NCBI GenBank assembly: GCA_019925095.2
Contig: CM034411.1
Span: 15,190,001-15,254,000, forward strand
DNA length: 64,000 nt
Direction: 5' to 3'
DNA from: Dendrolimus kikuchii
Taxonomy: Eukaryota > Arthropoda > Insecta > Lepidoptera > Lasiocampidae
Both the position numbers and the translations under genes were made by a program. This document shows positions 10,265 through 21,154 of this stretch, in pieces. Numbering within the stretch: position 1 is the stretch's first letter; every line of letters starts with the position of its first letter. The notes beneath the pieces are model-generated. The model was given only the letters and a program-made list of their open reading frames with translations. It did no database searches and was not told where the DNA came from.

Positions 10265-10522
10265 AACTTCGTTTAAAAAAACCGACTTCAAAAACTAAAA
10301 AGTATAAAATAACTTATTTCTAAAGCTATTATTATTAATATATATTATCTAAAACATCTTGAAGTCGGTGCAAAGTAAAACATAAAAATCACAATATTTT
10401 TTTGAAAATTACTAAGCACCGACTTTAAAATATTTTACATAATATATATTAATAATAATAGCTTTAGAAATAAGTTATTTTATACTTTTTAGTGTTTGAA
10501 GTCGGTTTTTTTAAACGAAGTT
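10265..10522. repeat. Foldback element, ~110-bp arms
   Basis: Arms AACTTCGTTTAAAAAAACCG-ACTTCAAA... and their inverse around a short centre containing a second AAGTCGG inverted pair. A related foldback is at 50041-50250. Adjacent to the tandem-array element. Confidence 0.8.
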
Positions 10523-10757
10523 TTTTTTTATTTCACATACCTACATTTAAAAAATCTACTCTCAATTAAATATACTACATTGTTTAGCGTCATATAGACT
10601 ACATTTTCCTGGCAAATTTCGTCCATTTAATCCCAGTAGTTTCTGAGAAAAATGGCTAATAGTAATTATACAGAAATAGACGCACAGTCAGACATGACGA
10701 ATGCACACGGGTTTCAGTTTCGCTGAAATGGGTAGGGGAGCTTGGAAATCCTTAATA

Positions 10758-11033
10758 TTATAAAATTCTAAGCATGCCGTCTCTGTACATTGAAGTTGTT
10801 TAAAAAAAAACAACTGGAATACACTATATAAAAGATAGAGAGCATGATGCATTATTTTTAGATTTCTTGTCTGTTTGTCGGTTTGTTCGGGATTCACGTA
10901 AAAACTATTGTTTTTACGTGAATCAAAAACAAGAAATCTAAAAAAAAATATTGTTTTCTCCATTTATATAGGCTATTCCAGTTGTTTTTTTATAGCTTGA
11001 ATGTACAGACACGCCATGTTAAGAATTTTATAA
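10758..11033. repeat. Foldback element family E, full
   Basis: Inverted arms of ~130 bp (TTATAAAATTCTAAGCATG... TACGTGAATC), centred at about 10905. Single arms occur at 27068-27300, 29229-29430 and 59232-59415. Confidence 0.78.
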
Positions 11034-11060
11034 GATTATAGATTTACAATTACTGTCATA

Positions 11061-11466
11061 CTAGAGTTTACCCCGCGGCCGTGCTGGACGAAATGGACAA
11101 AATCATAAAACCTATCCTAGTTTCCGGGATAACCTTTACATAAATCTATCCCACTATCCGGGATAAAAAGCATTCCTTGGCCACCCTCGGTTCTAAAATT
11201 AGATATGTACCGAGTTTCAGCCAAATCGGTCCAATAGTCTTTCCATAAAAGGATAACAAACAGAGAGACAAATATATTTTTATCCCCGAAACTATCCCAT
11301 TTTTCGGGATAAAAAGTATCCTATTTTCATCCTCGGCTTTGAATATATATGTATACTGAGTTTCAGCCAAATGGGTCCGGTGGTTTTTCCGTGAAAACGG
11401 AACAGACAGACAAACAGACAGATAGATAGACAGAGTTACTTTTGCATTTATAATATTAATAAGGAT
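11061..11466 (-). mobile_element. Helitron-like non-autonomous element
   Basis: Minus orientation. The CTAG terminus complement is at 11061-11064 followed by a degenerate CCCCGCGGCCGTGCTGGACG hairpin; the body includes GAGTTTCAGCCAAATCGGTC twice, as a partial internal duplication, and CAGACAGACAAACAGACAG near the other end. Confidence 0.55.
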
Positions 11467-11554
11467 AAGGATATAGTCACTAAACAATAATAAAATTATA
11501 AGTACAATATAGCCATACTAATAATATATACAGCTTAATTTACAAACAAAGAAA

Positions 11555-11860
11555 AGTTACAAATAGTAAATGGGTCCCAAATCGTTGGCCGCGTTACCAA
11601 GTTGTTTGGCGACGCTTAAGCGTTGCCCAAAATATAGGCCAGCCTTTTGGTAGCACGATACGTCCATAAACCATTTAGATAGATCTCGATAAAGGCCGTG
11701 GGTGGGCTTCTTGGCCCCATGGCTCCAGATTTTTGAATTATTGTAATACCATAGAAATGAATAGTACAATTTTGGATCTACTTCATCATCTTCTATGGTT
11801 AAGGTGCTCCAAAGACCGACTGCGGTATGTTGTTGAATTACTACACTCATCCATTGTCCA
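11555..11860 (-). pseudogene. LINE family G C-terminal remnant
   Basis: Minus-strand coding LYRDLSKWFMDVSCYQKAGL-YFGQRLSVAKQLGNAANDLG ending near 11560. It is a diverged relative of the better copy at 54185-54880. Confidence 0.65.
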
Positions 11861-12027
11861 AGTTAGACACCAGTCTTCTGACTACCTAAAGAGTCGATTG
11901 AGCGATTTGCAATGTCCCTGCTCCATCAGAGATAATATTATTGTTAGTGACCGATGTCACTGCGTTATTTGTGATGCGTCTTTGCTATTAAATAAATAAA
12001 AACTAATCGGTAGAGAAGCACACGTAT

Positions 12028-12218
12028 TATGTATCCCCAAATTAAGCAAGGTACGTTGGTGGTATGGGTAATATTACCACTCTGGGGCCGATCCGAGACA
12101 CCCAGATCATAGTAAAAAGCGGAAAGATCGTTACCGAAATTTACCATGCCAGAATTCGAACCCGGACCCTTTGTGTTGTAGTAAGGTAAGTCGGCAAAGG
12201 CTTAGCAAAGGCAAATTA
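12028..12218 (-). mobile_element. tRNA-derived SINE family B, copy 2
   Basis: Minus-strand copy with box B-like GGGTTCGAATTCTGGC and the AATTTGGGGATAC 3' end; the box A part is damaged. Confidence 0.65.
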
Positions 12219-12400
12219 TCTATACTATATTAATATTATAGAGCTGAAGAGTTTGTTTGTTTAAACGCGCTAATCTCAGGAAGCGCTGGTCCGATTTGAA
12301 AAATTCTTTCAGTTTTGAATAGTACATTTATCGAGGAAGGCTAAGGCTATATAATATTTTTTTTAAATAGGGATCCTTACTAAAAGTCCAATAATGTAAC
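12219..12400 (+). mobile_element. Helitron-like 5' fragment
   Basis: Starts TCTATACTATATTAATATTA and shares AACGCGCTAATCTCAGGAA with the copy at 12772-12994. The 3' end could not be found. Confidence 0.5.
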
Positions 12401-12771
12401 CCAAGGTGTAAAAAAATGAGCCGAAAAAATCCTTACATGGCGTGCGCTGCGAAGACTATTGATTATAGAACAAAATAATATACTACCACTTTGCAGAACA
12501 TATAATTTTCTACAAAAAATATCCCGTAACCATATGTCTAACTATTGTAGTTATCTCACAATAAGTGTTTTCTTTTATTTTTTGAAATAATTAAAATGCT
12601 GTCGCTTCAAAAACTCTTTATTTTGTACCTTGGTATTAATCCTTATCAAAATAAATTACTCCATATTTAAGACGAATTCAATACCTTTCTAGAACTTTTT
12701 GAATTATTCAATTCGGACGTTTCATTCAAAAGATATCGCGATATTTAAAATGTAAGTATTAGTGTTGTAGC

Positions 12772-12994
12772 CAAATATACTAATATATTGTTTGATTGAA
12801 CGCGCTAATCTCAGGAACTACTGGTCTGATATGAAAAATTCTTTCAGTGTTGGATAGCCCATTTATCGAGGAAGGCTATAGGCTACATATCATCACGCTA
12901 AGACCAATAGGAGCGGAGCACCAATGAAAAATGTTTCAAAATCGGAGGGTTTTGAAAGCAAATTCCACGCGGACGACATCGCGGGCACAGCTAG
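12772..12994 (+). mobile_element. Helitron-like element with hairpin and CTAG end
   Basis: Ends CACGCGGACGACATCGCGGG then CACAG and CTAG at 12991-12994 followed by T. The stem-loop just upstream of CTRR is a Helitron terminus. Confidence 0.62.
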
Positions 12995-13075
12995 TTGTTA
13001 TATATTTGTCATTATTAATTAAAAATTTAATGACGTTACACATTGACAGATAACGTATTTGCATACACACTCAAC

Positions 13076-13332
13076 ACGTTCCATTAATAGCTTACAACGT
13101 CCAAAATGCTCCGTTAGCCGTTCCACAAGGCGACCGCGGTCGTTGTGACCGTGACGAAAACGTCACTAATGACGTCATCATTTTCGAACACATAACGCTC
13201 ACAACGACCCATGTCCCGAGGTGAGTCGAATAACCGTTCCACTTGGGTTTACGATTGTAACTCAGGCAAGCAAGTGGAACGGAAAAATCGCTGTCGTGAA
13301 CATAGTCGTAGTGAGTCTCTAATGGAACGTAG
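13076..13332. repeat. Region with ACGTTCCATTA inverted ends
   Basis: ACGTTCCATTA at 13076 and its inverse at 13319-13329; internal GTTCCAC/GTGGAAC and TGACGTCA motifs. A 124-codon minus ORF spans it but shows no recognisable domain. Confidence 0.4.
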
Positions 13333-13734
13333 CCACTAATGTAGCTTATCATTAACGGCGTTATTTTTATGGCCATAAACAAGACGCATTTGGCCACAGT
13401 CAGTAAGACTAACATTATCCCATATGGAGCAGGGACATTAGAGTAGCATAGTAGAGGTATAGTCATATTTATTTCGAAATTTCCAAACTGTGGTTACAGT
13501 ACTACAAAGAGATCACGAGTCATTTGAAAAATATGAGCCAATGAGTCCTAATCTTGAATAACACAGCAATGTAGGTAAAGCTTAATAATCGTTGTAAAAT
13601 ACACTGTGGTTTTATAGCCTCTTTAAAGTGTGGTATTGGGCTTAACAGTCTTGTTTACCTAAATTGGCCATTACCTTGTGGGTATTTACTAAAAGATCTA
13701 ACGGTTATTTATGTAGGACATATTTTTGAAGTGA
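13333..13734. other. Unassigned
   Basis: No homology recognised; the right end abuts the foldback element. Confidence 0.35.
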
Positions 13735-14362
13735 AACTTCTATATAGACGGGGGAGTATTAAGATTTTTTCTGTCACGAATAAGCGTTACGGCCGCGTGG
13801 TGAGAGACGGCATAATGTTAGAATAGACTATGGATGTTTTGTTTGGTTCCGGATCGAATTCAGTTTTTTTGTTTGATAAATTAAAATATGTTTAAATAAA
13901 AAATGCATTCATTAAAATGTACCTAACCTAACCAAATCATAATTTGCAGTAAACATGCAAAAATCGAAATGTGTGCTGGGACATATAGTAGAAGTGAAAC
14001 TTCAACGGACAAGTGGAAAAACGATGGCAGGATAAGTGGAAAAACGAATCGCAACGGTTAAGTGGAAAAACCACCTTAACATTCCTTTTTTAACTCTTAT
14101 ATCTTGTATTATATCTTCTTTCAATCCACAACGTTCCCTAATTAAACTAATCCTTATCATATCATTCATCCTTACCTCAAATATGCTTCTCAAAGCTTTC
14201 ATTTCGACTGCGTTTATCCTACTTTCATGCTTCCTCTGCCATATCCAACTTTCACTGCCGTACATTAGTGTTGGCACCCACACTCCTTGATGGACACCCT
14301 TGAAGTTTTGCGGGCAGATTTTCAAATTGGACAAGTACATTAACAATCTGCCCGTAAAACTT
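13735..14362. repeat. Foldback element with RTE-like insertion, right arm missing
   Basis: Left unique part 13735-13975 and left arm 13976-14074 match 21160-21520; a LINE fragment (14075-14298) follows, then the centre 14299-14362 with a GCGGGCAGATT / AATCTGCCCGT hairpin. LINE RT replaces the right arm. Confidence 0.7.
14075..14298 (-). mobile_element. RTE-like RT C-terminal fragment inside a foldback element
   Basis: Minus-strand coding for TLMYGSESWIWQRKHESRIN, then AVEMKALR and RERCGLKEDIIQDIRVKKGM-LRWFFH. It is related to, but distinct from, the main RTE family. It lies between the left arm (13976-14074) and the centre (14299-14362) of the foldback element that is uninterrupted at 21155-21694. 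Confidence 0.75.
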
Positions 14363-14476
14363 CATACTCGGGTCACGTGTTCAACGCAATCGAATGCCTT
14401 GGACAGGTCACAGAATACATCAATGGCATTCTGTGACCCTTCCCAAGCCGTTTGTTTATTATCCGTATATTTATTT

Positions 14477-14789
14477 ATCCGTGCAGGAACGGAGAAAGAA
14501 TACAATTTCCTGCGGCCGGGCGGCCTGTCGTAAGAGGCGACTTAACAACCCACAGCCAGGTGGTAGGGCATTTGCCCGACTGGATGGCTACCACCCCTTC
14601 GTCAAAAGTATGTCGCCATAACAACCTTGAGTTGTGTTCCGGCATTAATGACCAGGTTCCACTTACCCTTAAGAGAGCAGCAGCGCATTTGTAGCAACTT
14701 TGGTGTTGCAAATGTCCATAGGCGGTGGTAACCGCTTTCCATCAAGTGGGCCGTCTGCCTGTCTGCTGATCTCCTGCAATAAAAAAAAG
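14477..14789 (+). mobile_element. SINE-like family A, copy 3, inside a LINE RT
   Basis: Full-length unit with an A-tail at 14780-14789. It interrupts the minus-strand LINE RT of 14370-15645, between the AELLKHIYDAF-like segment on its right and the FCDLSKAFD segment on its left. Confidence 0.87.
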
Positions 14790-15167
14790 CATCATAAATG
14801 TGTTTTAGGAGCTCAACACCTGCATCGGTAGTAGAACGACCTTTGGTAAACCCGAACTGTTTGGCATTATATACTTTATTAATATTAAAATGTGCGAGCA
14901 GTTGATTTAAAATTATTTTTTTAAAAGACCTTGCTTAAGGTTGGTAAAATAGAAATTGGCCTAAAGGAGGGGTCGTTTTTGTTTCCAGTTTTAAATATAG
15001 GAAGAACTTTGCTAACTTTCATTAAGTCAGGAAATATTTCTTTATCTACACATCGATTAAATATTTCTACTAGTGATAGTGCAATAGTGTCTATTATGTC
15101 ATTTAATACTTTTAAGGATATACCCCAAGAGTCAGCTGTGTTTTTAATATTCTATCTATCTATCTTC

Positions 15168-15480
15168 TATCCGTGCAGGAACGGAGAAAGAATACAATTT
15201 CCTGCGGCCGGGCGGCCTATCGTAAGAGGCGACAAAACAACCCACAGCCAGGTGGTAGGGCATTTGCCCGACTGGATGGCTACCGCCCCTGGTCTAGAGT
15301 ATGCCGCCATAACAACCTTGAATTGTGTTCCGGCATTAGTGACCAGGTTCCAGTGACCCTTAAGAGAGCAACAGCGCATTTGTAGCACCTTTGGTGTTGC
15401 AAATGTCCATAGGCGATGGTAACCGCTTTCCATCAAGTGGGCCGTCTGTCTGTCTGCTGAACACATGCAATAAAAAAAAA
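15168..15480 (+). mobile_element. SINE-like family A, copy 4, inside the same LINE RT
   Basis: Full-length unit, same orientation as copy 3 and 380 bp away. It interrupts the upstream part of the same minus-strand LINE RT. Confidence 0.87.
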
Positions 15481-15645
15481 TTAATGATTTAAACATTTTT
15501 AAAATATCACCTGTATCTATTTGATTAAACTTGAATGTAGTATTACATTCATCTACACACTGTGTCATTAGCAGCTCAGCTTTCAGTGGTGATGATGACA
15601 AAGAGCTAGTTGTTAAGGTTGTTTTTTTTATTATTATTAACATCT

Positions 15646-16279
15646 CTACGGACTCGAGTTCCGTACCCTTTTTTACTACTTAATTTCTATGAAACATTTT
15701 AGACTCCATACACGCTTATTGTTTATTTTTGTTAGTGTGTGACATTAATTTAGTGATTTTTATGTTGTGGTGTACCTTAAGAATAACTTATTATATTAAT
15801 TTATTCTAATTTTAATACTAAACTTATACTAATGTAGAGTGTATCTGTTACATGCTGGTGTTGTGAGGAAGTGCATGTGCAGTGTTGGCCTATATCTATA
15901 CTTATATATAGTCCTATCTAGTGCCATGTGTGTTGTTTTTTCTTTTCTGTGCCTGGGTTATTAATTTTTAGGCTTGTGTGTTAAGGTTGGTATATCCCTA
16001 AAGTATTCATTAAATTTTTGTGCAATTTCAAAGTTAGTATAATGGTGTTATTGCTGATCAAAAGTTTAATTCCATCATGTCGACGTTGAATTCGTTTAAG
16101 AGTGGGGTATACTTAGTTAGTTTGTAATATAGGTTAGAAGGCTGAGCTGAGCTGAAGCGTAGCCGATATCCATTTTCCATTAGATCCCTCTGCCTATTTG
16201 CCAGCATCGCAATAAAAAGTAATACGTTTACTTGAAAAGTACGAGCTGATAAAAATATGACCACGTTTCTGAATATCCC
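15646..16279. other. Unassigned, AT-rich
   Basis: May hold further decayed LINE sequence but no motif is clear. Confidence 0.35.
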
Positions 16280-16830
16280 AAAAAGTTCGAGTGGTTGCCT
16301 ATCTCACTTCGCCGGAATGCTCATCTTCTCAACTTACTATATCGTATACTGTTTATGCCTTATACCCCTCCTTATCTTAAGGAATGTTTCAACTTCCTTC
16401 ATAGATCACATACACTCAATTTGCGCTCCACTAATAATCTTCTGTTAATAGCACCTGCACACTCTTCAACATTTTATTCCAACTCCTTCGCCATGCGGGC
16501 TGTCTTACTTTGGAACTCTTTGCCCACTGATGTCAGAAAAGCTAAATCTTTTGCGATATTTAAAAATTCACTTAGGAATCCTTATGTAAGTCTTACGCAA
16601 TAATGTATGTGCTAGTTTACAATAGACTGTAATCTGCTGTCCATGAATGTCATATTTTTTTTCTTTTTTGCATAATAATTACAGATAATTTAAGAATTTC
16701 CTTCGAGTCAGGTTGCCTGTAAGAGATTGCTTTTAGCGATTAGGCCGCCTTTTGTTTTACCAAGTAACTATTGTCTTGTTGTATTTTTGTTTTGTTTTGG
16801 TGAACAATAAAGTGTTGTCTATGTCGTAAT
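16280..16830 (+). mobile_element. LINE 3' end (ORF2 C-terminus plus 3' UTR), copy 1
   Basis: Codes CLPISLRRNAHLLNLLYRIL with frame changes, then FAMRAVLLWNSLPTDVRKAK-SFAIFKNSLRNP and a stop at 16601. The 3' UTR has AGGTTGCCTGTAAGAGATTG and ends CAATAAAGTGTTGTCTATGT. The same 3' end is at 63560-64000. Confidence 0.78.
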
Positions 16831-16849
16831 ATACATTTTTTTTCTATTA

Positions 16850-17680
16850 AAAAAAAATAGCGTTGGCGTTTGACCAGGACCACGTCCAATGCCGAACGAT
16901 GATGAGGGCGAATATGGAGGAAGCTTACCTAGTTAATACCTATTCACACGAAACTTGAAGATAAACGGATTGTACTTTTCGGGAAATACGGACTCAGGTA
17001 GTGCATTCCATAACTCTGCCGTACGTAGAAGGAACGTGGAGGCGAAACGTTTAGGGAAGATTTATATTAGACCGGTCCGTGTCCGGGCCGGGGCGGGGCC
17101 GGAGCGGAGCCACTCCGTGCTGCACGTTTATATTACACCGGGTGCTAAACGGGCGATAAGTCGCCACGGATTTTTTTTTAAATTTTATCTAATGATAATG
17201 AATTAAAAGTAGCAATCATTTCCATGCTTGGCCCGTACGCAGCACGGAAGAGTATTCGTATTACGACGGGACGTGGAGGGGCCGGGGCGGGGCCGTGCAA
17301 CAACAGTGGTGTAGACGAGCGTTGTCCGGGCCCGGACGGGACACGTATCCTGCACTGTGTAATATAAACAGCTTCATACAAAATGTATGTAACGTTTCAA
17401 ATTCGTGCCCCGTCCGGGCCACGTACACGGCACGCCCCGGACACGGCCCGGTCTAATATAAATCTTCCCTTAGTTCGCACTGGTAGCGTTTCCACTGTGA
17501 AACGATGGCGTAGACACGAGCGCCTTGTGGTGCGAAGACGGAATGGTGTAGGGGGATCAGGTCGAACAGTTCAACCGCACACTCTCCGACATGAATCCTA
17601 TAAAAAACCGATAGACTTGCAACACAGCGTCGATGCTCTAGGCTTTGAAGCCTTGTATTGCCAATCTGGTCACTACCAAT
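16850..17680 (-). mobile_element. Jockey-like LINE 3' part interrupted by a MITE
   Basis: Minus strand from 17680: RLQSLEHRRCVASLSVFYRI then HVGECAVELFDLIPLHHSVF to 17473, the MITE at 17054-17469, then RFASTFLLRTAELWNALPES-VFPEKYNPFIFKFRVNRY and a stop near 16940. A poly(A) tail lies at ~16850. It is related to the LINE at 301-860. The frame has at least one shift. Confidence 0.82.
17054..17469. mobile_element. PIF/Harbinger-like MITE, GC-rich
   Basis: 416 bp with terminal inverted repeats GGGAAGATTTATATTAGACC... (about 35 bp each) and a 3-bp target duplication TTA (17051-17053, 17470-17472). TWA duplications with GG-start TIRs suggest PIF/Harbinger. No coding capacity. GC-rich interior (GGGCCGGGGCGGGGCCGG) contrasts with the flanks. 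Confidence 0.72.
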
Positions 17681-17684
17681 ATAT

Positions 17685-18442
17685 TGTTACATGCCGACAA
17701 AAGTGAATGCCCACCTGCCTGCCATAAAGCTTTTGTTTACTTTGTGTTAAAAATTTGAAATTGAAAAAGCTGCCTATTGTGTATTGTAATCCTTTATGAT
17801 GGTCGTTAGCCAGGTGTAATTCTTGGAAAATCCAGTCCACGTGGTCGAGTGTTGTATTGTATAGTTTAGTATAAAAAAATGCCCGAACGGAAAGGTGGGT
17901 GAGCCAAGCGACGATTACGATACGAGCAAGACGTGTGCACATTCGATGAGCTATATAGTGACGGACTTTGCGCGTGTTATTGAATCGTGCAGTTTGTACT
18001 CGTTGTGTCCAGTTATATTTTTACATGTGTTATACGTGTTTGTATAGGTGTAATAAATAATAAATTCTATAGTAATTTTTTTTTTATTGCAGAAGTTCAG
18101 CAGACAGGCAGACGGCTCATTTGATGGAAAGTGGTTACCATCGCCTATAGATATTTGCAACACCAAAACTGCTACAAATGCGCTGGTGCTCTCTTAAGAG
18201 AGACTGGAACCTGGTCGCTAATGCCGGAACACAAATCAAGGTTGTTATGGCGACATACTTTAGACCAGGGGTGGTAGCCATCCAGTCGGGCAAATGCCCT
18301 ACCACCTGGCTGTGGGTTATTTTGTCGCTTCTTACGACAGGCCGCCCGGTCGCAGGAAATTGTATTCTTTCTCCGTTCCAGCACGGATATAATGAAAAAA
18401 AATTCCAACGGCATTTTTAATTCGAGTCCCGCACTCGTAACA
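17685..18442 (+). mobile_element. Solo LTR interrupted by a family A insertion
   Basis: Begins TGTTACATGCCGACAA and ends CGCACTCGTAACA; flanks atat/atgt suggest a 4-bp duplication. The outer ~370 bp match the inverse of 29435-29817 (TAGTGACGGACTTTGCGC, GTTATACGTGTTTGTATAG). A family A copy occupies 18070-18390. Confidence 0.75.
18070..18390 (-). mobile_element. SINE-like family A, copy 5, inside a solo LTR
   Basis: Full-length minus-strand unit (T-run at left, CACGGATA at right). LTR sequence continues on both sides, so the SINE is younger than the LTR. Confidence 0.87.
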
Positions 18443-18734
18443 ATGTACACAATATACTATATTTATCATAAGGAATGAACGAGTCTATAGATAACGCCAT
18501 AAAAAACATCAACAGCCAAATTAACTAACTAGTATTACGTAATAGGAATGTTTTTGTGCAAACAAAAAGTTAATGAACGAAGAAACACATCGTTCTATAT
18601 CAAAACAATGTTGTTATTTGCAAGGTCACCAACAACAGCGTTAAATCCAGATTTGCATCTCTTTTAAACTGATTATTAAAATATGTAAAAACAATAACTG
18701 TGAAAATAGGATAGATTCTATTGTTGCAATTATT
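18443..18734. other. Unassigned, AT-rich
   Basis: Nothing recognised. Confidence 0.35.
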
Positions 18735-18746
18735 ATTCTCAGCAAT

Positions 18747-18879
18747 ACATACATACATACATACATACATAACTTCACGCCAGTTCCCTTGCGGGGTAGG
18801 CACGAACAACAGAGTGCCATTTAGGCTTATTCTTACACACCTCACTTGCCTCTTTGACATTCATAACTCTTGTCATGCA
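18747..18879 (-). mobile_element. RTE-type LINE 3' fragment, copy 4
   Basis: A 133-bp, heavily 5'-truncated copy on the minus strand with a 12-bp target duplication (attctcagcaat, 18735-18746 and 18880-18891). Confidence 0.88.
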
Positions 18880-19185
18880 ATTCTCAGCAATGCCACCTCT
18901 ATATATTTATTTACTGCTTCTGGAAAATCTGGGTATGTCGTGTGCCGGTAGCTAATGAGTTTTACTGTTCCTGTAGAAACTCCGACTTTCAATAGTTATA
19001 ATTATGTTTTAAGGTATTTTATTTTCACATGTCCCAAACAAGATGCCCGATTTTTAGTATTAAACTTTATTATTAAATGTATATTAAATTAATAGATTAA
19101 ATCGAAAAGTAAACTACAATATAAATATAACTAGACTTACAAAATAACAAACTGTAAGTAAAAAATAGACTCCAGGTCAGGTTTG

Positions 19186-19425
19186 CCAGGTGGTAGGGCA
19201 TTTGCCCGACTGGATGACTACCACCCCTGGTCTAAAGTATGTCGCCATAACAACCTTGAGTTGTGTTCCGGCATTAGTGACCAGGTTCCAGTTTCCCTTA
19301 AGAGAGCAGCAGCGCATTTGCAGCAACTTGGTGTTGTAATGTCCATAGGCGATGGTAACCGCTTTCCATTAAGTGGGCCGTCTGCCTGTCTGCTGATCTA
19401 CTGCAATAAAAAAAAAAAAAAAAAA
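19186..19425 (+). mobile_element. SINE-like family A, copy 6, 5'-truncated
   Basis: Starts at CCAGGTGGTAGGGCATTT, missing the first ~75 bp, and ends with an A-run of about 19. Confidence 0.85.
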
Positions 19426-19431
19426 ATGTCT

Positions 19432-19560
19432 TTGTCGGCGGAGAGAGTGCCCAAAATGCTGGCCGCATGACCTCTCAACGCGTCTAATCGAGGTCTCGCG
19501 TGACCAAAAGGCTGGTTTGCACCTAGGGCAACGCATCAGCGTTGCCATCCAACATCGAAA
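19432..19560 (-). pseudogene. LINE family G remnant
   Basis: Minus-strand remnant of the QRxSxAxQRGNAxSxxGT segment (GGCAACGCTGATGCGTTGCC) and the next ~100 bp. Confidence 0.45.
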
Positions 19561-19617
19561 AGTAAGTCAAAAAATAAGTAGTTCATGATTTGCATTGCAT
19601 AAATTAGATAAAATATA

Positions 19618-19860
19618 ATAACAGCCCATAAATGTCCCACTGCTGGGCTCCGGCCTCTGGGACAGTATACCCGTCACGCTTGTCCAAGGCGGCTTACCAG
19701 TTTTGACACATCGGTTATATGGATGTGCAGGTGGCATCATGATGTTTTCCTTGACCGTTCTTAGCGCGTGGTAATTGTAACAATAGGCACATTCGCTCAG
19801 AAAACTGCCTAAGTGGTGCATGCGTTCCGACCAGGATCGAACCCGCGTCCCTTGAATGGA
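19618..19860 (-). mobile_element. tRNA-derived SINE family C, copy 2
   Basis: Minus-strand copy with GGGTTCGATCCTGGTCGGAA (B-box) and CATTTATGGGCTGTTATTAT at its 3' end. Confidence 0.7.
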
Positions 19861-20125
19861 ACAATGGTGAGGGAGGAACCAATTATCATTTTATTTCACT
19901 GTCACAGATACATGTGAAGCCATTGATTCATAATAAATTTGGTTTTCTGTTGTATAAGTAACGATTTTTCCAATTTGTATGATCAATGATGGATATTCTT
20001 TCCGAATGAATTCACTTATAGTGGTGTCCTTCACATTTGTTTTTACTTTTAGTTATTTTACACAATCGCTGGAGTTTAAACAATTAAAACACGCTTTTTT
20101 GGACATGATAAAGGTTGTATGCGCG

Positions 20126-20889
20126 CATAGCTGGGCACCATTAATCACATAGTTAACTTCGTTATTCGCAAATCCGTTACTGAAAAAGTTAACTTCGTTA
20201 AAAGTTAAAGCGTTACATTTCAGAAAATTTAACGCAAGTCAACGTTAATCCGTTAACACGTGATAAAATTTGCATCTTCTTATAAAAACCGTTGGTTCTG
20301 GAAGTTAACAGGTTAGAAACAAAAAAAAACGGGTATAATGATTAGTGTTTAATATAGGCATGTTGACAAACAATGTTTTTTCATTTATTTGGATTAAGGT
20401 TTAGAATTTATTTTATCAAGATTGACTAGTTGTGTTCTGGATGAAACACTAATTAGACGAAAACTAATTTTAAGACGATTTGATAGTAATATAATGACCA
20501 ATTGCTATTTAGACGAATTGCTACATAGACCACTTACATCTTAGACGAGACGATAGTAACTCGTCCAATTTATCTGTCAATTTAGTCATCTGGCATAATA
20601 TGAATATTCCCCTTCATGGTTCACATTAATATCTACGTTTCGGCTGTAGATCCTTGCCCGTGGAGAAAAAAAACGTTGCAACTGCAGCGCTTGAGGGTAA
20701 AGCAGTATTATATTTAATAAACAGATTGTGATTGTGCTGGATTAACGAATAACGGACTTTAGGAAATTTAAAGGAAGTTAACGAGTCCGTTAACATATTT
20801 TTAAGGTAACTTAAAATTTAATCCGTTACTCGAAATGTTAACTTCGTTAATTAACGATTAACGGATGAACGAGTTAATGCCCAGCTATG
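20126..20889. mobile_element. hAT-like non-autonomous transposon
   Basis: 764 bp with TIRs CATAGCTGGGCA / TGCCCAGCTATG and an 8-bp target duplication with one mismatch (tatgcgcg 20118-20125, tatacgcg 20890-20897). The TRGNNNTGGGCA end and 8-bp duplication suit the hAT superfamily. Subterminal regions hold many GTTAACTTCGTTA and TAATCCGTTA repeats. No transposase. Confidence 0.72.
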
Positions 20890-21154
20890 TATACGCGTTT
20901 AACACCTTCTAAGAGTTTAACACAGGCAACCCAGAATTGGAACCGGATTAAAATTAACCGTTTTGAATCGGTTACAACCGGTTTTAGTCAACTACTTGGT
21001 TCGGAGTGAAACCTCAAAAAGAGTGTTTAACCTTATATAACCTGTTGGAATCTCCAACAAATAGTTTTTATTCATTTGTTGCGGCATGATACTGGCCACT
21101 AAATATACTAAATGTTTAAATTTAGAACATAGATGTTCTTTTGTTTTTTGAAAT

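Larger units (their letters stand above)
14370..15645 (-). pseudogene. LINE reverse transcriptase fragment split by two SINE-like insertions
   Basis: Minus strand, right to left: SPLKAELLMTQCVDECNTTF (15600-15490), the copy 4 insertion, then ADSWGISLKVLNDIIDTIAL, KVSKVLPIFKTGNKNDPSFR-PISILPTLSKVFKKIIL and AKQFGFTKGRSTTDAGVELL (15150-14800), the copy 3 insertion, then FCDLSKAFDCVEHVTR (14440-14372). P-I-S-I-L-P, Q-F-G-F and the catalytic F-C-D-L-S-K-A-F-D are fingers/palm motifs of CR1/jockey-group RTs. The YADD region is missing. Confidence 0.85.

Noticed and set aside
13092..13466. 124-codon minus ORF as a host gene
   Set aside because: No domain or signal, no splice or promoter context; it overlaps an inverted-repeat structure with recurring GTTCCA motifs.
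14655..14680. 28S rDNA fragment (CTCTCTTAAGG) or R1/R2 target
   Set aside because: Only ~11 bases match the conserved 28S site; neighbouring bases do not, so it is chance within the SINE-like unit.
14394..14711. Overlapping 70-80-codon ORFs on both strands, recurring at ~14 places
   Set aside because: They are the two strands of the A-tailed family A repeat. Frames shift between copies and the repeat has clear SINE-like structure, so they are not proteins.
17383..17706. 107-codon plus-strand ORF
   Set aside because: It crosses the MITE/LINE border and is antisense to the LINE coding sequence.
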